NCBI GenBank assembly: GCA_946402065.1
Contig: CAMIVR010000008.1
Coordinates: 1-64,000, forward strand
DNA: 64,000 nt
DNA from: an uncultured Brevibacillus sp.
GTDB lineage: Bacteria > Bacillota > Bacilli > Brevibacillales > Brevibacillaceae
Direction: 5' to 3'
Part shown: positions 35,979 through 44,289 of the stretch, in pieces
How the letters are laid out: the number at the start of each line of letters is the position of its first letter
Position numbering within the stretch: the stretch's first letter is position 1
Made by a program: the position numbers and the translations under genes
Notes under the pieces: generated by a model
The model's input: only the letters and a program-made list of their open reading frames with translations
Database searches by the model: none
What the model was told of the DNA's origin: nothing

Positions 35979-37157
35979 CTACGGTGCTGACATCGTCCAT
36001 TGGCTCCAGACCAGTTGCGCAGCATAACGCGTGGCCGGACTAATGGCAAACAAGGCGATGATCGGAACGGCGGCAGCCAGTCCAAACCACAGACAAGTCT
36101 GCCAATTGAGGCGTGGCTGATACAGCAGACTGACACCTTTGGCATCGATCAGCTTGGAACCGATTTTGGTGCGGACCAGCAGTGTACTGGCCATCCCTTT
36201 GCGCCCTTTCTCCAAAAAGTCAATCATGTTCGAATGCGTTCCAATCGTAACAATCAATTCGGCAGCCTCTTCATACGCCAGCAGCAGGGCCACATCCTCA
36301 CTTGTCCCGGGAAAAGGGAGCAGGGTATACGGGATGCCCAGCGCTTCGACGCGCACCTTGCCCGGCGCCTGACCGTCGGGAAAGGCGTGAACGACTACCT
36401 CGGCGCCAGATTGCAGAGCCCGATCCGAGACGCTGTCCATATCGCCGATGATCAAATCGGGCGTGTAGCCATTGTCCAGCAGCGCATCAGCGCCGCCATC
36501 CACTGCCAGAAGAAACGGACAGTATTCGCGGATATACGATGAAAGCATGCGCAAATCTTCCTTGTAATGCTTGCCGCGCACCACGACGATGACGTGGCGG
36601 TTAGCCATTTTGCGCTGCAGCGGAATATGTCCGAGCCTACGATAAACCAGTTCTTTTTCTAGCTTCATATAATCGAGCGTATTGTCTATAAAAGCCGCCA
36701 GCGTCTGATTCAATCGCTGGTGAGCTTCAAGCCTTTTTTGCTCGACCTGCTCATGCGTCACCTCGTAGAGTGGAGATGCGTACGTCCAGCGTTCGTTGCA
36801 GTTGATGTACAGAGCGCCTTTGTGGATCATCACGTCGTCTCCGTCATGCAACATATCACAGAGGGTCGCGTTCTCTTGTGTGCAAGCGACTCGCCCCGCT
36901 TCATAGATGGGAATCCCGGCTTGCAAGAGCCGCTTTGCTCCTTCAGCGGGGTATGTGCCTGTCAAAAACGGAGATGTGTTGATCACGGCGAGCACACGAC
37001 CGTCAATCAGCGACTCCGCCGCCACTTCATCGAGATCAATATGATCCAATACGGCAATTTGCTGCGGAGCAAGCCGCTGGCAGAGACGCTTCGTTCGCCG
37101 ATCGACGACAACCGTCGCGTGACATGTCGCCTGGAAGGGATGATTTCGTTTGCCCAC
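35979..37157 (-). CDS. steA: SteA-like putative cytokinetic ring protein (thiamin-pyrophosphokinase fold)
   Basis: A 392-residue protein. The middle holds a thiamin-pyrophosphokinase-like domain (LLAVDGGADALLDNGYTPDL IIGDMDSVSD split over strands), with TSEDVALLLAYEEAAELIV after it. The C-terminus has a membrane helix (WFGLAAAVPIIALFAI). I use the GTG at 37157 (MGKRNHPFQATC), 8 bases after GGGAGG; the ORF-track start 75 codons upstream lacks support. SteA proteins are named from C. glutamicum, where they help division and wall integrity. Real function in Bacillota is not established. Confidence 0.82.
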   Translation of the reverse strand: MGKRNHPFQATCHATVVVDRRTKRLCQRLAPQQIAVLDHIDLDEVAAESLIDGRVLAVINTSPFLTGTYPAEGAKRLLQAGIPIYEAGRVACTQENATLCDMLHDGDDVMIHKGALYINCNERWTYASPLYEVTHEQVEQKRLEAHQRLNQTLAAFIDNTLDYMKLEKELVYRRLGHIPLQRKMANRHVIVVVRGKHYKEDLRMLSSYIREYCPFLLAVDGGADALLDNGYTPDLIIGDMDSVSDRALQSGAEVVVHAFPDGQAPGKVRVEALGIPYTLLPFPGTSEDVALLLAYEEAAELIVTIGTHSNMIDFLEKGRKGMASTLLVRTKIGSKLIDAKGVSLLYQPRLNWQTCLWFGLAAAVPIIALFAISPATRYAAQLVWSQWTMSAP

Positions 37158-37329
37158 ATTTGTCACCTCCCGTCTTAGTATGGCAATACTTGGCTTTCTC
37201 ATGCATGGATGGCGGGAAGCATCATGCACGGCAACGATTGGCGATTCGATCTGTTTGCGGCGCAGGAAGGGAGTCACGAAAAGGACAAACCGAAAGCATT
37301 GATTTGCCGACGTTTTCAAACAGCAAAAA

Positions 37330-37370
37330 GGGACGCCTCCAGGTCGAAAAATCGACTTTTGAGACGTCCC
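37330..37370 (-). terminator. Intrinsic terminator after the 34-residue ORF
   Basis: A three-part stem (GGGACG...CTC...GTCGA pairing with TCGAC...GAG...CGTCCC) lies 2 bases past the stop codon at 37372. It is followed on the minus strand by T5. Confidence 0.8.
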
Positions 37371-37371
37371 C

Positions 37372-37476
37372 TCACCTGCCATCTTCTACGCCCGCGCATA
37401 CGCCCACATGGTCTCGATATGCAGGCTGAAAGTCCTCACAATAAAAAACCAAAGACACTTTGTTTGGTTCGATCAC
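37372..37476 (-). CDS. Candidate 34-residue microprotein
   Basis: A GTG-started ORF (MIEPNKVSLVFYCEDFQPAY, 34 residues in all) sits 8 bases after a strong TTGGAGG and ends 2 bases before an intrinsic terminator. The ORF-track version starting at 37560 begins inside the previous terminator and has no ribosome binding site, so I reject that start. It has two Cys and no membrane helix. I recognise no family. Being bounded by two terminators and having a good ribosome binding site are the reasons to list it. Confidence 0.5.
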   Translation of the reverse strand: MIEPNKVSLVFYCEDFQPAYRDHVGVCAGVEDGR

Positions 37477-37542
37477 AAGTCTTTCCTCCAATCCAAATAG
37501 CGATTGAATATACTGGCGCTTGAGCTTGAGGAGACGAAAAAA

Positions 37543-37566
37543 GAGACTATGCCTCCGCACAGTCTC
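37543..37566 (-). terminator. Intrinsic terminator of the DUF2759 gene
   Basis: GAGACTGTGC-GGAG-GCATAGTCTC on the minus strand, followed by T6, 23 bases after the DUF2759 stop codon. Confidence 0.88.
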
Positions 37567-37588
37567 ATTGACAAATAACTTGTATCGC

Positions 37589-37750
37589 TTACAAGTAGAA
37601 GATCAGGAAGTCAGATAAGAGGAATACGGCCAAAGAAACAACACCGAAGCCTACAGCAAAACGGTTTTTCGCTTTTGCCGAACGAATGATTCCGAAGAAG
37701 ATAAAAACGGTAAAGATGAGCATTAAGATATCGAACAAATTAATTCCCAT
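37589..37750 (-). CDS. DUF2759 small membrane protein
   Basis: A 53-residue protein MGINLFDILMLIFTVFIFFG... with two hydrophobic spans separated by a basic turn (RSAKAKNRF). The ATG at 37750 is 9 bases after AAAGGAG; the longer ORF-track form lacks this spacing. The pattern matches DUF2759, a conserved family of unknown function in Bacillales. It is monocistronic, with its own terminator. Confidence 0.78.
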   Translation of the reverse strand: MGINLFDILMLIFTVFIFFGIIRSAKAKNRFAVGFGVVSLAVFLLSDFLIFYL

Positions 37751-37921
37751 AAACGGCATCTCCTTTATGTAAAAATACGCTTTCCCTAAATAGAATGGCA
37801 CTTTTTATTATATAGTGTACCCAACTTTGAAACAAGTCGTATGCCTAATTGTGACAAATGATTTCACAATTTAATACAAAGCCAGACTCTTTCCGACCAG
37901 TATAAGTAACGGAGTCTGGTT

Positions 37922-38296
37922 TTACTCGACACCCCATTCCAGAAACTCAAGGCGATTGCCAAAAGGGTCTTGCGTAAACAGACGCCTGTTTCCCGGCACG
38001 AGGTCGTCCTCAACATAAGCGATCCCGTACGCTGTCAGACGCTGTTGCAGGCCTTTCAAGTCACGCACAGAAAAGCCGGGGTGGGCCTTCTTCGCGGGCT
38101 GAAAGTCCTGTTCAATCCCGATATGCAGCGCATGGTCGCCACAGCGAAACCAGACTCCGCCCCGCTTGACCAGCTCCGCCGGCTTCGGGATCTCTTCCAT
38201 ACCCAAAATCTCGCCAAAAAAGTGGCGAGCCGCTTCCTCCGCTCCCGCCGGCGCTGCCAACTGAACATGGTCCAAGCCTAAAAACTGAAATGCCAT
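37922..38296 (-). CDS. VOC (glyoxalase/bleomycin-resistance) family protein
   Basis: A 124-residue vicinal-oxygen-chelate protein with two beta-alpha-beta-beta-beta units: FLGLDHVQLAAPAGAEEAAR, then HALHIGIEQDFQPAKKAHPG, and DPFGNRLEFLEWG at the end. Metal-ligand candidates are the His of LDHVQ, the His of HIGIE and the Glu of LEFLE. Start MAFQFLGLDHV (ATG 38296) follows AAGGAG by 9 bases. It may be a lyase or dioxygenase; the substrate is unknown. It is divergent from a LysR gene that could regulate it. Confidence 0.85.
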   Translation of the reverse strand: MAFQFLGLDHVQLAAPAGAEEAARHFFGEILGMEEIPKPAELVKRGGVWFRCGDHALHIGIEQDFQPAKKAHPGFSVRDLKGLQQRLTAYGIAYVEDDLVPGNRRLFTQDPFGNRLEFLEWGVE

Positions 38297-38440
38297 TCGA
38301 CTCATCTCCTTGCGATTATTTCTGCCAAACATTCTTTATGCAAGCATACTGCACAAGCAGGCAGAATTGTCATAGAATATTGATTGCCGGCCATCAATTT
38401 CTTCGATGGCATAATTCATCTCGAGCAAGGAGTGAACACG

Positions 38441-39307
38441 GTGGATATCGCCAGCTTCGAGCTGTTCCTGACTGTCGCCCGGCTTCAATCGATCAGCAAA
38501 GCAGCACAGGCACTTTTTCTCGCCCAATCGACTGTGACGCACAGGCTGAAGCAATTGGAGAAGCGCCTCGGCGTCACGCTGTTTATTCGCACCGCAAGCG
38601 GCGTCAGCCTGACACCTGATGGAAAACGCTTTCTGCCCATCGCCACATCGACCGTTGAGCAAATGCGGCATTTTCGCCAGCAGCATACAGAGCAGCAAAC
38701 CATGACGATCGTCGCCGGGAAAGCCTTTGCCTCTTATGAATTGCCGCGACTGTTGTCAGCCTATCGCCGCGAACACCCCGATTTTACGTGCTACGTACGC
38801 TCAACGCTTTATGAGGAATCCATTACAGCACTGCTCACCGGCTCAGCCGATCTCGCCTTCTTGGGCAGCGAAGTGTATCATCCGCTTCTCCAGCAAACGT
38901 TTTTGCCGAGCGATCGGATTCTGCTCACACTATCACCGCAGCATCCTTGGTCCGACACTTTTCCCGGATTTGCCGCGTGGGGCCAGCAAGAGGTGGTCGC
39001 GTTTGGCAGCATGCACGCGCCTTTTCGGCAGCGGGTTGACCGCTTTCTGGCAGAAAACGGCATATTTCCGTACGTCATTATGGAACTGGACAGTTTTAGT
39101 GCTGTAAAGCAAATGGTCATGGAGAACCTGGGGGTAACATTTCTGCCGGAGCGAACGATTCAGGCTGAAGTCGCAAGCGGTCGCCTCGTCGCCCATGACA
39201 TCGCTGCCGGGACGTTGCTTCGCCCTACGCTATTGGCTTATCACCGCGATAAAAAGCAGCTGCCCGCCTTCCAGAAGCTTATTGCGTGGATCATGCGGCA
39301 TTACTAA
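38441..39307 (+). CDS. LysR family transcriptional regulator
   Basis: A 288-residue regulator. The winged-helix N-terminus is FELFLTVARLQSISKAAQAL plus AQSTVTHRLKQLEKRLGVTL, followed by a periplasmic-binding-like sensor domain. I prefer the GTG at 38441 (VDIASFELFL), 8 bases after AAGGAG, over the ORF-track start. It is divergent from the VOC gene with about 145 bases between, the common LysR arrangement, so that gene is the likely target. The inducer is unknown. Confidence 0.9.
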   Translation: MDIASFELFLTVARLQSISKAAQALFLAQSTVTHRLKQLEKRLGVTLFIRTASGVSLTPDGKRFLPIATSTVEQMRHFRQQHTEQQTMTIVAGKAFASYELPRLLSAYRREHPDFTCYVRSTLYEESITALLTGSADLAFLGSEVYHPLLQQTFLPSDRILLTLSPQHPWSDTFPGFAAWGQQEVVAFGSMHAPFRQRVDRFLAENGIFPYVIMELDSFSAVKQMVMENLGVTFLPERTIQAEVASGRLVAHDIAAGTLLRPTLLAYHRDKKQLPAFQKLIAWIMRHY

Positions 39308-39545
39308 ATCCCCCGAGACGAATTTGTCACGGTAACCGCAAAATCATCCGTTCGTCCAGAAAGCACTCTCTCATCGGCATTATGGGCAGCAAAGGACTTG
39401 TTTCGGCTCGATGTATTGGCTCCGTTCGATATCTCTCGGGAAATGATGAGCCGATCGGGCTGGTGGAATCGGTTTTTTCCCATCAGCCGCGCAAGTCCTT
39501 TGCCCGTGCAGTTGCTCCTGGATGCACAGCGTTAACAGGCTGTAC

Positions 39546-40139
39546 CTATTCCCCGGTTTCCCCGGCTTTTTGCTTCTGCACCTCGTAGCCGTCGACAACG
39601 GTATCCAGACGACCGGTGTGAGGGTCGATAATCAAGCCGTGAACAGCAGTCCCTTTTGGCAGCAGCGGATGGTTGTTGATCAAGTCCACACTCGCCTTTA
39701 CCGCCTCTTGTACATCGTCAAAACCGCGAAGCCAGGTCTTCAGGTCAAACCCGGAATGCTTCAGCAGCGAGAATGTCTCCTCCGGAATGCCCTGCTCATT
39801 CATTTTCTTCATTAACCGCGTCGCGTCGATAGCGCTCATCCCGCAATCGTAATGTCCGACGACCGCCACTTCCTTGGCATCCAGCTCGTACAGAGCGACG
39901 AGAATGCTTCGCATCACACTGCCAAACGGATGCGAAACAATCCCGCCCGCGCTCTTAATCAGTTTCAGGTCTCCGTTCTTCAGGTTCATCGCTTTCGGCA
40001 ATAACTCCACCAAACGCGTGTCCATACATGAGAGAACAACCAGTTGTTTATCGGGAAACTTTGTTGTCTGGTACTGCTCATACTCCTTGTTTGCTACGAA
40101 CTGTCGGTTAAACTGCAAGATTTCCTTTAAAATTTCCAT
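39546..40139 (-). CDS. Beta-class carbonic anhydrase
   Basis: Interconverts CO2 and bicarbonate. Zinc ligands and catalytic dyad are visible in VVLSCMDTRLVELLP (Cys, Asp-Arg) and VVGHYDCGMSAID (His, Cys). The size of 197 residues (MEILKEILQFNRQF start at 40139) is normal for the small bacterial type also called YtiB in Bacillus. A start 21 bases upstream is possible because the spacing of the ribosome binding site GGGGAGG to the ATG at 40139 is tight. It stands alone between LysR and a Cys-rich protein gene. Confidence 0.9.
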   Translation of the reverse strand: MEILKEILQFNRQFVANKEYEQYQTTKFPDKQLVVLSCMDTRLVELLPKAMNLKNGDLKLIKSAGGIVSHPFGSVMRSILVALYELDAKEVAVVGHYDCGMSAIDATRLMKKMNEQGIPEETFSLLKHSGFDLKTWLRGFDDVQEAVKASVDLINNHPLLPKGTAVHGLIIDPHTGRLDTVVDGYEVQKQKAGETGE

Positions 40140-40420
40140 GCCCTCCCCATCCTTTCGCATGCAGACAATGAATGCTCCGCAGAGACTTCACGTACGGATT
40201 TTGCAAAATCCTGCCTTACCTAAGTATGACAATAAACAGTTACAGAATTCAACTTTTTTGCGGCTGGCAGCGCCTCTAGCCATGGTATCAGCCGCCAGTC
40301 TAATAGCGAAAGGCTTCGTTTAGCTAACACTTTCATCCTTTATCCCATTGGCGATAGCTGCATTCTGAAAGAACAAAAAGAAAGGGCTGCCGATGTCGAC
40401 AGCCTGCTTCGATATGTTTG

Positions 40421-40696
40421 TCAATCATGTCGGTCCATGCAGCAGCGTATCGTCTCGATACGGTTGTCATGGTGGCCCCCACAGATTTTGCAAGTAAAAT
40501 CATCCGTCTCCTGTTCATTCCTGAATACGACGACTTTTCCTGATGATTGTACGACATCAAACGCGCCGGCGTCCGTTTTCTTCAAGGTATAGACTGAGTC
40601 CTTGAAGATAAAAATCGTGTCGCTCATCTCTTCCCCTGTGAGTGATCGGCTGTTCTCCTCAATCCACTGTTCAATACGAGCTACTCCTGTCGTCAT
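40421..40696 (-). CDS. Hypothetical protein with C-terminal Cys/His cluster
   Basis: A 91-residue protein. The start MTTGVARIEQWIEENSR (ATG at 40696) is 7 bases after GGAGGG. The middle resembles small beta-strand proteins (FIFKDSVYTLKKTDAG). The end FTCKICGGHHDNRIETIRCC has CxxC-GGHH and CC, a likely zinc-binding knuckle. I recognise no family. The good ribosome binding site and normal codon use argue that it is real. Role unknown, possibly regulatory or DNA-binding. Confidence 0.72.
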   Translation of the reverse strand: MTTGVARIEQWIEENSRSLTGEEMSDTIFIFKDSVYTLKKTDAGAFDVVQSSGKVVVFRNEQETDDFTCKICGGHHDNRIETIRCCMDRHD

Positions 40697-41014
40697 GGTT
40701 CTTCCCTCCACGTATTTGTCTGTCCGAATTTTTTATGTTTTCCAAATCGATTCCTTGTTCATATTGTACTGTAACAGATTTTAAATTTCAATATCTGTTA
40801 TATGATTGTTATGGTAAAATGTTTTTTCTCGAACAAACCATTCTTAACAAAAGGAGGAGTGCTCGTTTGACGCTACATCGCGGTCCTGCATAATCTCGTC
40901 GGTCGGCTCGACACGCATGTGAAACCAGGCTTTGGCCGTTCTTCAACCTATATAAATACAGCAAAGGCCTTCCAGACGAAACCGTTGGAAGGCCTTTGGT
41001 TATTTGAGAACTGC
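40697..41014. other. Non-coding gap with a hairpin and an AT-rich promoter-like stretch
   Basis: About 318 bases between the Cys-rich protein start and the secreted protein end. It holds the promoter region of the minus-strand gene 40421-40696, a plus-strand extended -10-like TGGTAAAAT near 40831 followed by AAAGGAGG and only an 8-codon ORF, and the hairpin at 40963-40997. No supportable gene. Confidence 0.5.
40963..40997 (-). terminator. Hairpin after the secreted Thr-rich protein gene
   Basis: Perfect 12-bp arms AAAGGCCTTCCA and TGGAAGGCCTTT with an 11-base loop, 17 bases beyond the stop codon at 41015. The T-tract is weak on either strand, so termination efficiency is unsure. Confidence 0.6.
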
Positions 41015-41386
41015 TTATTTGTTGTCATCCTTTGCAGGTGGAGCGATGGTGATTGAAACGTTATTCGGATTGGTTGGCTGCTGAACAACCGCTGTGGTTG
41101 CACTTGTGCTTTGATTCGCTTTGCTTGTTTCCGTTGTAGTTGTTGTTGTTGAAGGCGCGGCAGCATCCTCTTCTGTTACAGTCACTGTTTCAGTCGTAGC
41201 AGTTGAAGGTTGCCCTGTTACAGGAGCAGTATTCACTTGAATAGCTCCACCCATCTGGTTTTGGGCGATGAATTGGAAGAGACTCGGACTGTTTTCTCGC
41301 TCATCGTGCGACATGGCGAATGCTGAACCTGAAAATGCTGTACAGAGTAATGCTGTTCCCAAAATGATTGCACTGCTTTTTTTCAT
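41015..41386 (-). CDS. Small secreted Thr/Ser-rich protein
   Basis: A 123-residue protein with a classical signal peptide: MKKSSAIILGTALLCTAFSG then SAFA, the probable cleavage site. The rest is low-complexity, rich in Thr, Ser, Gln and Asn (STATTETVTVTEEDAAAPST), without Cys after the signal. ATG 41386 follows GGAG by 8 bases; the ORF track added 20 residues. It precedes a MarR gene transcribed the same way. No family recognised; it may be a wall-associated or exported stress protein. Confidence 0.75.
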   Translation of the reverse strand: MKKSSAIILGTALLCTAFSGSAFAMSHDERENSPSLFQFIAQNQMGGAIQVNTAPVTGQPSTATTETVTVTEEDAAAPSTTTTTTETSKANQSTSATTAVVQQPTNPNNVSITIAPPAKDDNK

Positions 41387-41580
41387 ATGAAACACTCCTA
41401 TCAGTATCGATCCTTTTTTATGAAGATCATCTTTTTCGGCCGCCAAATGAAATTGTACTCTCTGCTTGTTTCATGGCATGCCCCCTTTCAAAGGATAATC
41501 TTATATAAGCAAGTGCTTACTTGCTATTTTCATAACAAATTACCAGAGCATTCACGCACCAGTAATTTGTTTTGCTTTTT

Positions 41581-42015
41581 CTATGGGAGTCCCTGTCTGA
41601 TTTTCTCCAGGTGTTGTACGAGCTTCTCTAATTCATCGTCGCTGAGCACAAGCAATAATTCAGTAAAGAACTCCCTGCGTTTCTCCATTAATCGTTGAAT
41701 CAGCGGCATCGATTTCTCTGTCAGTTCTACCCAGACTACCCGTCTGTCCTGTTCGTCCCGTACGCGATTGACATAGCCGTTTTTCACCAATCGATTGAGC
41801 GCGATCGTCGTTGCGCTGGTAGACAGTCTCAGCTTGCTGGCCAGATCCGTCACTGTGCTCCGCTGGCATCGATAGAGGGCGCGAAGCAGAATAAACTGCT
41901 TGGTATTGATCTCCTCCATCTCGCATGCAAGCCACTGACTGACGAAGTACCGCCCTACCTCGCTAAATACCTGATCGACCAGATCAATCTTCTTTTGCCG
42001 AGCAATTTGATCCAC
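41581..42015 (-). CDS. MarR family transcriptional regulator
   Basis: A 144-residue winged-helix regulator starting at GTG (MDQIARQKKIDLV; AGGTG upstream). HTH residues are STVTDLASKLRLSTSATTIALN and the wing is YVNRVRDEQDRRVVWVELTE (DxRxxxxxLT-like). Two palindromes upstream (42046-42060 and 42133-42147) are probable autoregulatory operators. The ligand and targets are unknown; the downstream secreted-protein gene is one candidate. Confidence 0.9.
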   Translation of the reverse strand: MDQIARQKKIDLVDQVFSEVGRYFVSQWLACEMEEINTKQFILLRALYRCQRSTVTDLASKLRLSTSATTIALNRLVKNGYVNRVRDEQDRRVVWVELTEKSMPLIQRLMEKRREFFTELLLVLSDDELEKLVQHLEKIRQGLP

Positions 42016-42045
42016 ATCATCACCTGCACCTTAAAAAAATAATTT

Positions 42046-42060
42046 TATAGTCAAACTATA
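42046..42060. promoter_or_regulatory. Palindrome upstream of marR (operator 1)
   Basis: TATAGTCAAACTATA is a perfect 6+3+6 palindrome 31 bases upstream of the MarR start, well placed for repression by its own product. Confidence 0.6.
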
Positions 42061-42132
42061 TAAGGTAACAGGCCAGAGATCAAGCAGCATTGTTCAAGCA
42101 TCTCCATCAAACGATAGATTTACGTTAAAATA

Positions 42133-42147
42133 GTTTTATAGTAAAAC
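42133..42147. promoter_or_regulatory. Palindrome upstream of marR (operator 2)
   Basis: GTTTTATAGTAAAAC is a perfect palindrome sharing TTTTATAGT-AAAC with the first site 87 bases away. The shared core suggests the same MarR protein binds both. Confidence 0.5.
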
Positions 42148-42346
42148 AAAACAACTGACTACATTTTACATCCAGGTTCCATCATTTACAAGCGGATTTT
42201 TTTCCTGATTATGTCGTTTTCGTGAAAAGTTAATGACCATTTAACATGATTTCACTTGCAGCTTTTACGAAAGCATTGGTTAATAACTTGACCATCCATC
42301 TTTCTGCATTCAATTTTTGACCTGGTAAAGATAGTCTATTTTACAT

Positions 42347-43072
42347 TTAAACAGACACCTGTAATCCTACATGTGCAAGAAGGACTTCTCCATCGTACGA
42401 TTCTTTCACTTCCGTTACTAACGTTTCAACTTCTCCAAAGTGGGGCAAATGTGTCAACACAAGTTTTTTGGCGTGCGCTTTATTAGCCAATGTTCCAACT
42501 TCCATCGTATTCATATGTCCAAAGTTTTTTGCATTGTCAAATGATGCATAAAAAGATGACTCAGCAATTAATACATCAGCATTTTTACAGAAATCGACTA
42601 GCGACTCATCATAATACGTGTCAGCAGTATAAATAAATGTCTTTCCTGCGTAGCTTGCTTTCACACCCAAGCAATACACTTCATGAAATGTTTTAAAGAA
42701 AGAGATCTTCATTTCGCCAATATCGATCACGCTTGAATCAGTCAGTTCGCCGATCTTTGAACCTTTCATCGTTTTATATGGATTTGAACTTCCGGCAATG
42801 TAGATTGGCAACGGCTCCTTTCGCAAATCTAAATCCGTATCAATTAAACATGCATATTGTAGACACCCTAAGTCGGCGATATGATCAAAATGAGAATGAG
42901 TTATCATTACGGCCGTTAAATCCGTTACTTTCGTAAATTTGGGTAACAGCGACAAAACACCGCTTCCACAATCAATCAGTATTTTTTTATCATCATGCTC
43001 CAGTAAATATCCGGCAGTTGCTTCTCCTTGTTTCGGGTATGCTCCCCATCTTCCGATAACTGTAATATTCAT
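42347..43072 (-). CDS. MBL-fold metallo-hydrolase (RNase Z/YhfI-like)
   Basis: A 241-residue metallo-beta-lactamase-fold protein. The metal motif HxHxDH is in VMITHSHFDHIADLG. Other ligands are Asp in YTADTYYDES and His in GHMNTMEVG and LTHLPHFGEV. I start at MNITVIGRWGAYPKQG (ATG 43072); the upstream ATG at 43084 is possible. The region is AT-richer than its neighbours, which hints at separate origin. It resembles B. subtilis YhfI-type proteins; the substrate is not known. Confidence 0.82.
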   Translation of the reverse strand: MNITVIGRWGAYPKQGEATAGYLLEHDDKKILIDCGSGVLSLLPKFTKVTDLTAVMITHSHFDHIADLGCLQYACLIDTDLDLRKEPLPIYIAGSSNPYKTMKGSKIGELTDSSVIDIGEMKISFFKTFHEVYCLGVKASYAGKTFIYTADTYYDESLVDFCKNADVLIAESSFYASFDNAKNFGHMNTMEVGTLANKAHAKKLVLTHLPHFGEVETLVTEVKESYDGEVLLAHVGLQVSV

Positions 43073-43211
43073 GTAATCATTCATCCTGCTTTCGATTGGA
43101 TTTTTGCGTATCTCCAAATGCGCTTGAAGTATTTGGATGATTGCAAAGTCTTTTGGAAGTACAATAATGCATGACGTTGTCGATGTGAAATGCAATTTCG
43201 GTCATAAAAAA

Positions 43212-43253
43212 CCACTTGTTTATTGGTTTATAGGAAGACCAAAAAACAAGTGG
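43212..43253 (-). terminator. Intrinsic terminator of spo0A
   Basis: Arms CCACTTGTTT and AAACAAGTGG with T6 downstream on the minus strand, about 84 bases after the spo0A stop codon. Confidence 0.8.
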
Positions 43254-43336
43254 AATTTGTTGATTCGTTGCTTCGCTATTTTATCGCCATAATCGCATTA
43301 GCCCTTGACACGATGAAACCCTCGATACTCCTGCGC

Positions 43337-44122
43337 CTAACTAATCTTCGCCTCAATCCGCAGCTTGTCCGCGACCATCGCGATGAACTCGCTATTCGTC
43401 GGCTTTGCTTTGGAGTTGGAGATCGTATAGCCAAACAGGCTGGAGATGGAGTCGAGGTTGCCACGGGACCAGGCGACTTCTATTGCGTGGCGAATCGCAC
43501 GTTCAACGCGGCTAGCCGTCGTGTTGAATTTTTTCGCGATGTCCGGGTAGAGCACCTTGGTGATGGAGCCGAGCAGCTCCACATCGTTGTAGACCATCGT
43601 GATCGCTTCCCGCAGGTACAGATACCCTTTGATATGGGCCGGAACACCAATCTCATGGATGATGCTCGTGATGCTGGCATCGAGATTGCGCACTTTCATC
43701 GCTAGTGGGGTAGGCTTTACCTTGGTAACGAGCGGAGTGGCCTTGCTGGTGATGATTTGCCGAATGCGTTGGGCCAATACTTCCATATCAAACGGTTTCA
43801 ATATGTAGTAGGCTGCACCCAGTTCAACAGCTTTTTTGGTCACTTCTTCCTGACCGAATGCCGTCAGCATGATAATTTTCGGTTGAGGAACAAGGCGCAT
43901 CGCCTGAATTTGTTCCAGTACAGCCAGTCCGTCCAGGTGCGGCATGATGATGTCCAGGATCAGGACATCCGGCGATTGTTCCTGCAGGATCCGGATCACG
44001 TCATTCCCGTTATACGCAACACCAATTACATTCATATCATTCTGGCTGTTGATGTACTCCTCAAGCAAACTCACAAACTCTCGATTATCATCCGCTAACA
44101 AAACATCAATCCTACTCAACAT
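43337..44122 (-). CDS. spo0A: Sporulation master response regulator Spo0A
   Basis: A 261-residue response regulator. The receiver domain has the acidic pair [10 protein letters not shown], the phosphorylated Asp in [15 protein letters not shown] and the T/K switch residues ([17 protein letters not shown]). The C-terminal effector has the sporulation-specific helix-turn-helix region ([20 protein letters not shown]) and [20 protein letters not shown]. It follows AAGGAGG by 5 bases. The upstream region has 0A boxes and a sigma-H-like promoter. Spo0A controls entry into sporulation. A vanW-like gene lies between it and spoIVB, unlike B. subtilis. Confidence 0.97.
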   Translation of the reverse strand: MLSRIDVLLADDNREFVSLLEEYINSQNDMNVIGVAYNGNDVIRILQEQSPDVLILDIIMPHLDGLAVLEQIQAMRLVPQPKIIMLTAFGQEEVTKKAVELGAAYYILKPFDMEVLAQRIRQIITSKATPLVTKVKPTPLAMKVRNLDASITSIIHEIGVPAHIKGYLYLREAITMVYNDVELLGSITKVLYPDIAKKFNTTASRVERAIRHAIEVAWSRGNLDSISSLFGYTISNSKAKPTNSEFIAMVADKLRIEAKIS

Positions 44123-44227
44123 TCGCTCCTCCTTACAAACCTACGAGATGGCATTATTTTATCTGTTCAATCATGCAGTCAAGATCACCCAAATGGCCAT
44201 TGTACGTCCATACAACGTTCACATATA

Positions 44228-44256
44228 CGATTCGACAGGTCAAAAGCAGTTCCTGC
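44228..44256 (-). promoter_or_regulatory. Sigma-H-like promoter of spo0A with overlapping 0A box
   Basis: On the minus strand GCAGGAACT (-35), 11 bases, then GTCGAATCG (-10) resembles the sigma-H pattern. The -10 overlaps TGTCGAA (44231-44237), the Spo0A box core. B. subtilis spo0A has the same idea: a sigma-H promoter controlled by 0A boxes. The 11-base spacing is slightly short. Confidence 0.5.
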
Positions 44257-44289
44257 CAATGACGAAAGATTGAATGATTTCTCTGTTAT

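Larger units (their letters stand above)
42016..42346. other. Intergenic region between MarR and MBL genes with operator palindromes
   Basis: About 331 AT-rich bases. It contains two palindromes near the MarR start, listed separately. From 42150 to 42346 I see no ORF, hairpin or conserved element. Confidence 0.6.

Noticed and set aside
37477-37560. ORF-track start of the 62-aa ORF at 37560
   Set aside because: It begins inside the DUF2759 terminator and lacks a Shine-Dalgarno. Only the last 34 residues have a good start.
40858-40893. Tiny ORF after AAAGGAGG near 40.86 kb
   Set aside because: Only 8 codons (TTG ACG ... TAA). The strong SD is noted, but no peptide family or hairpin supports a gene.
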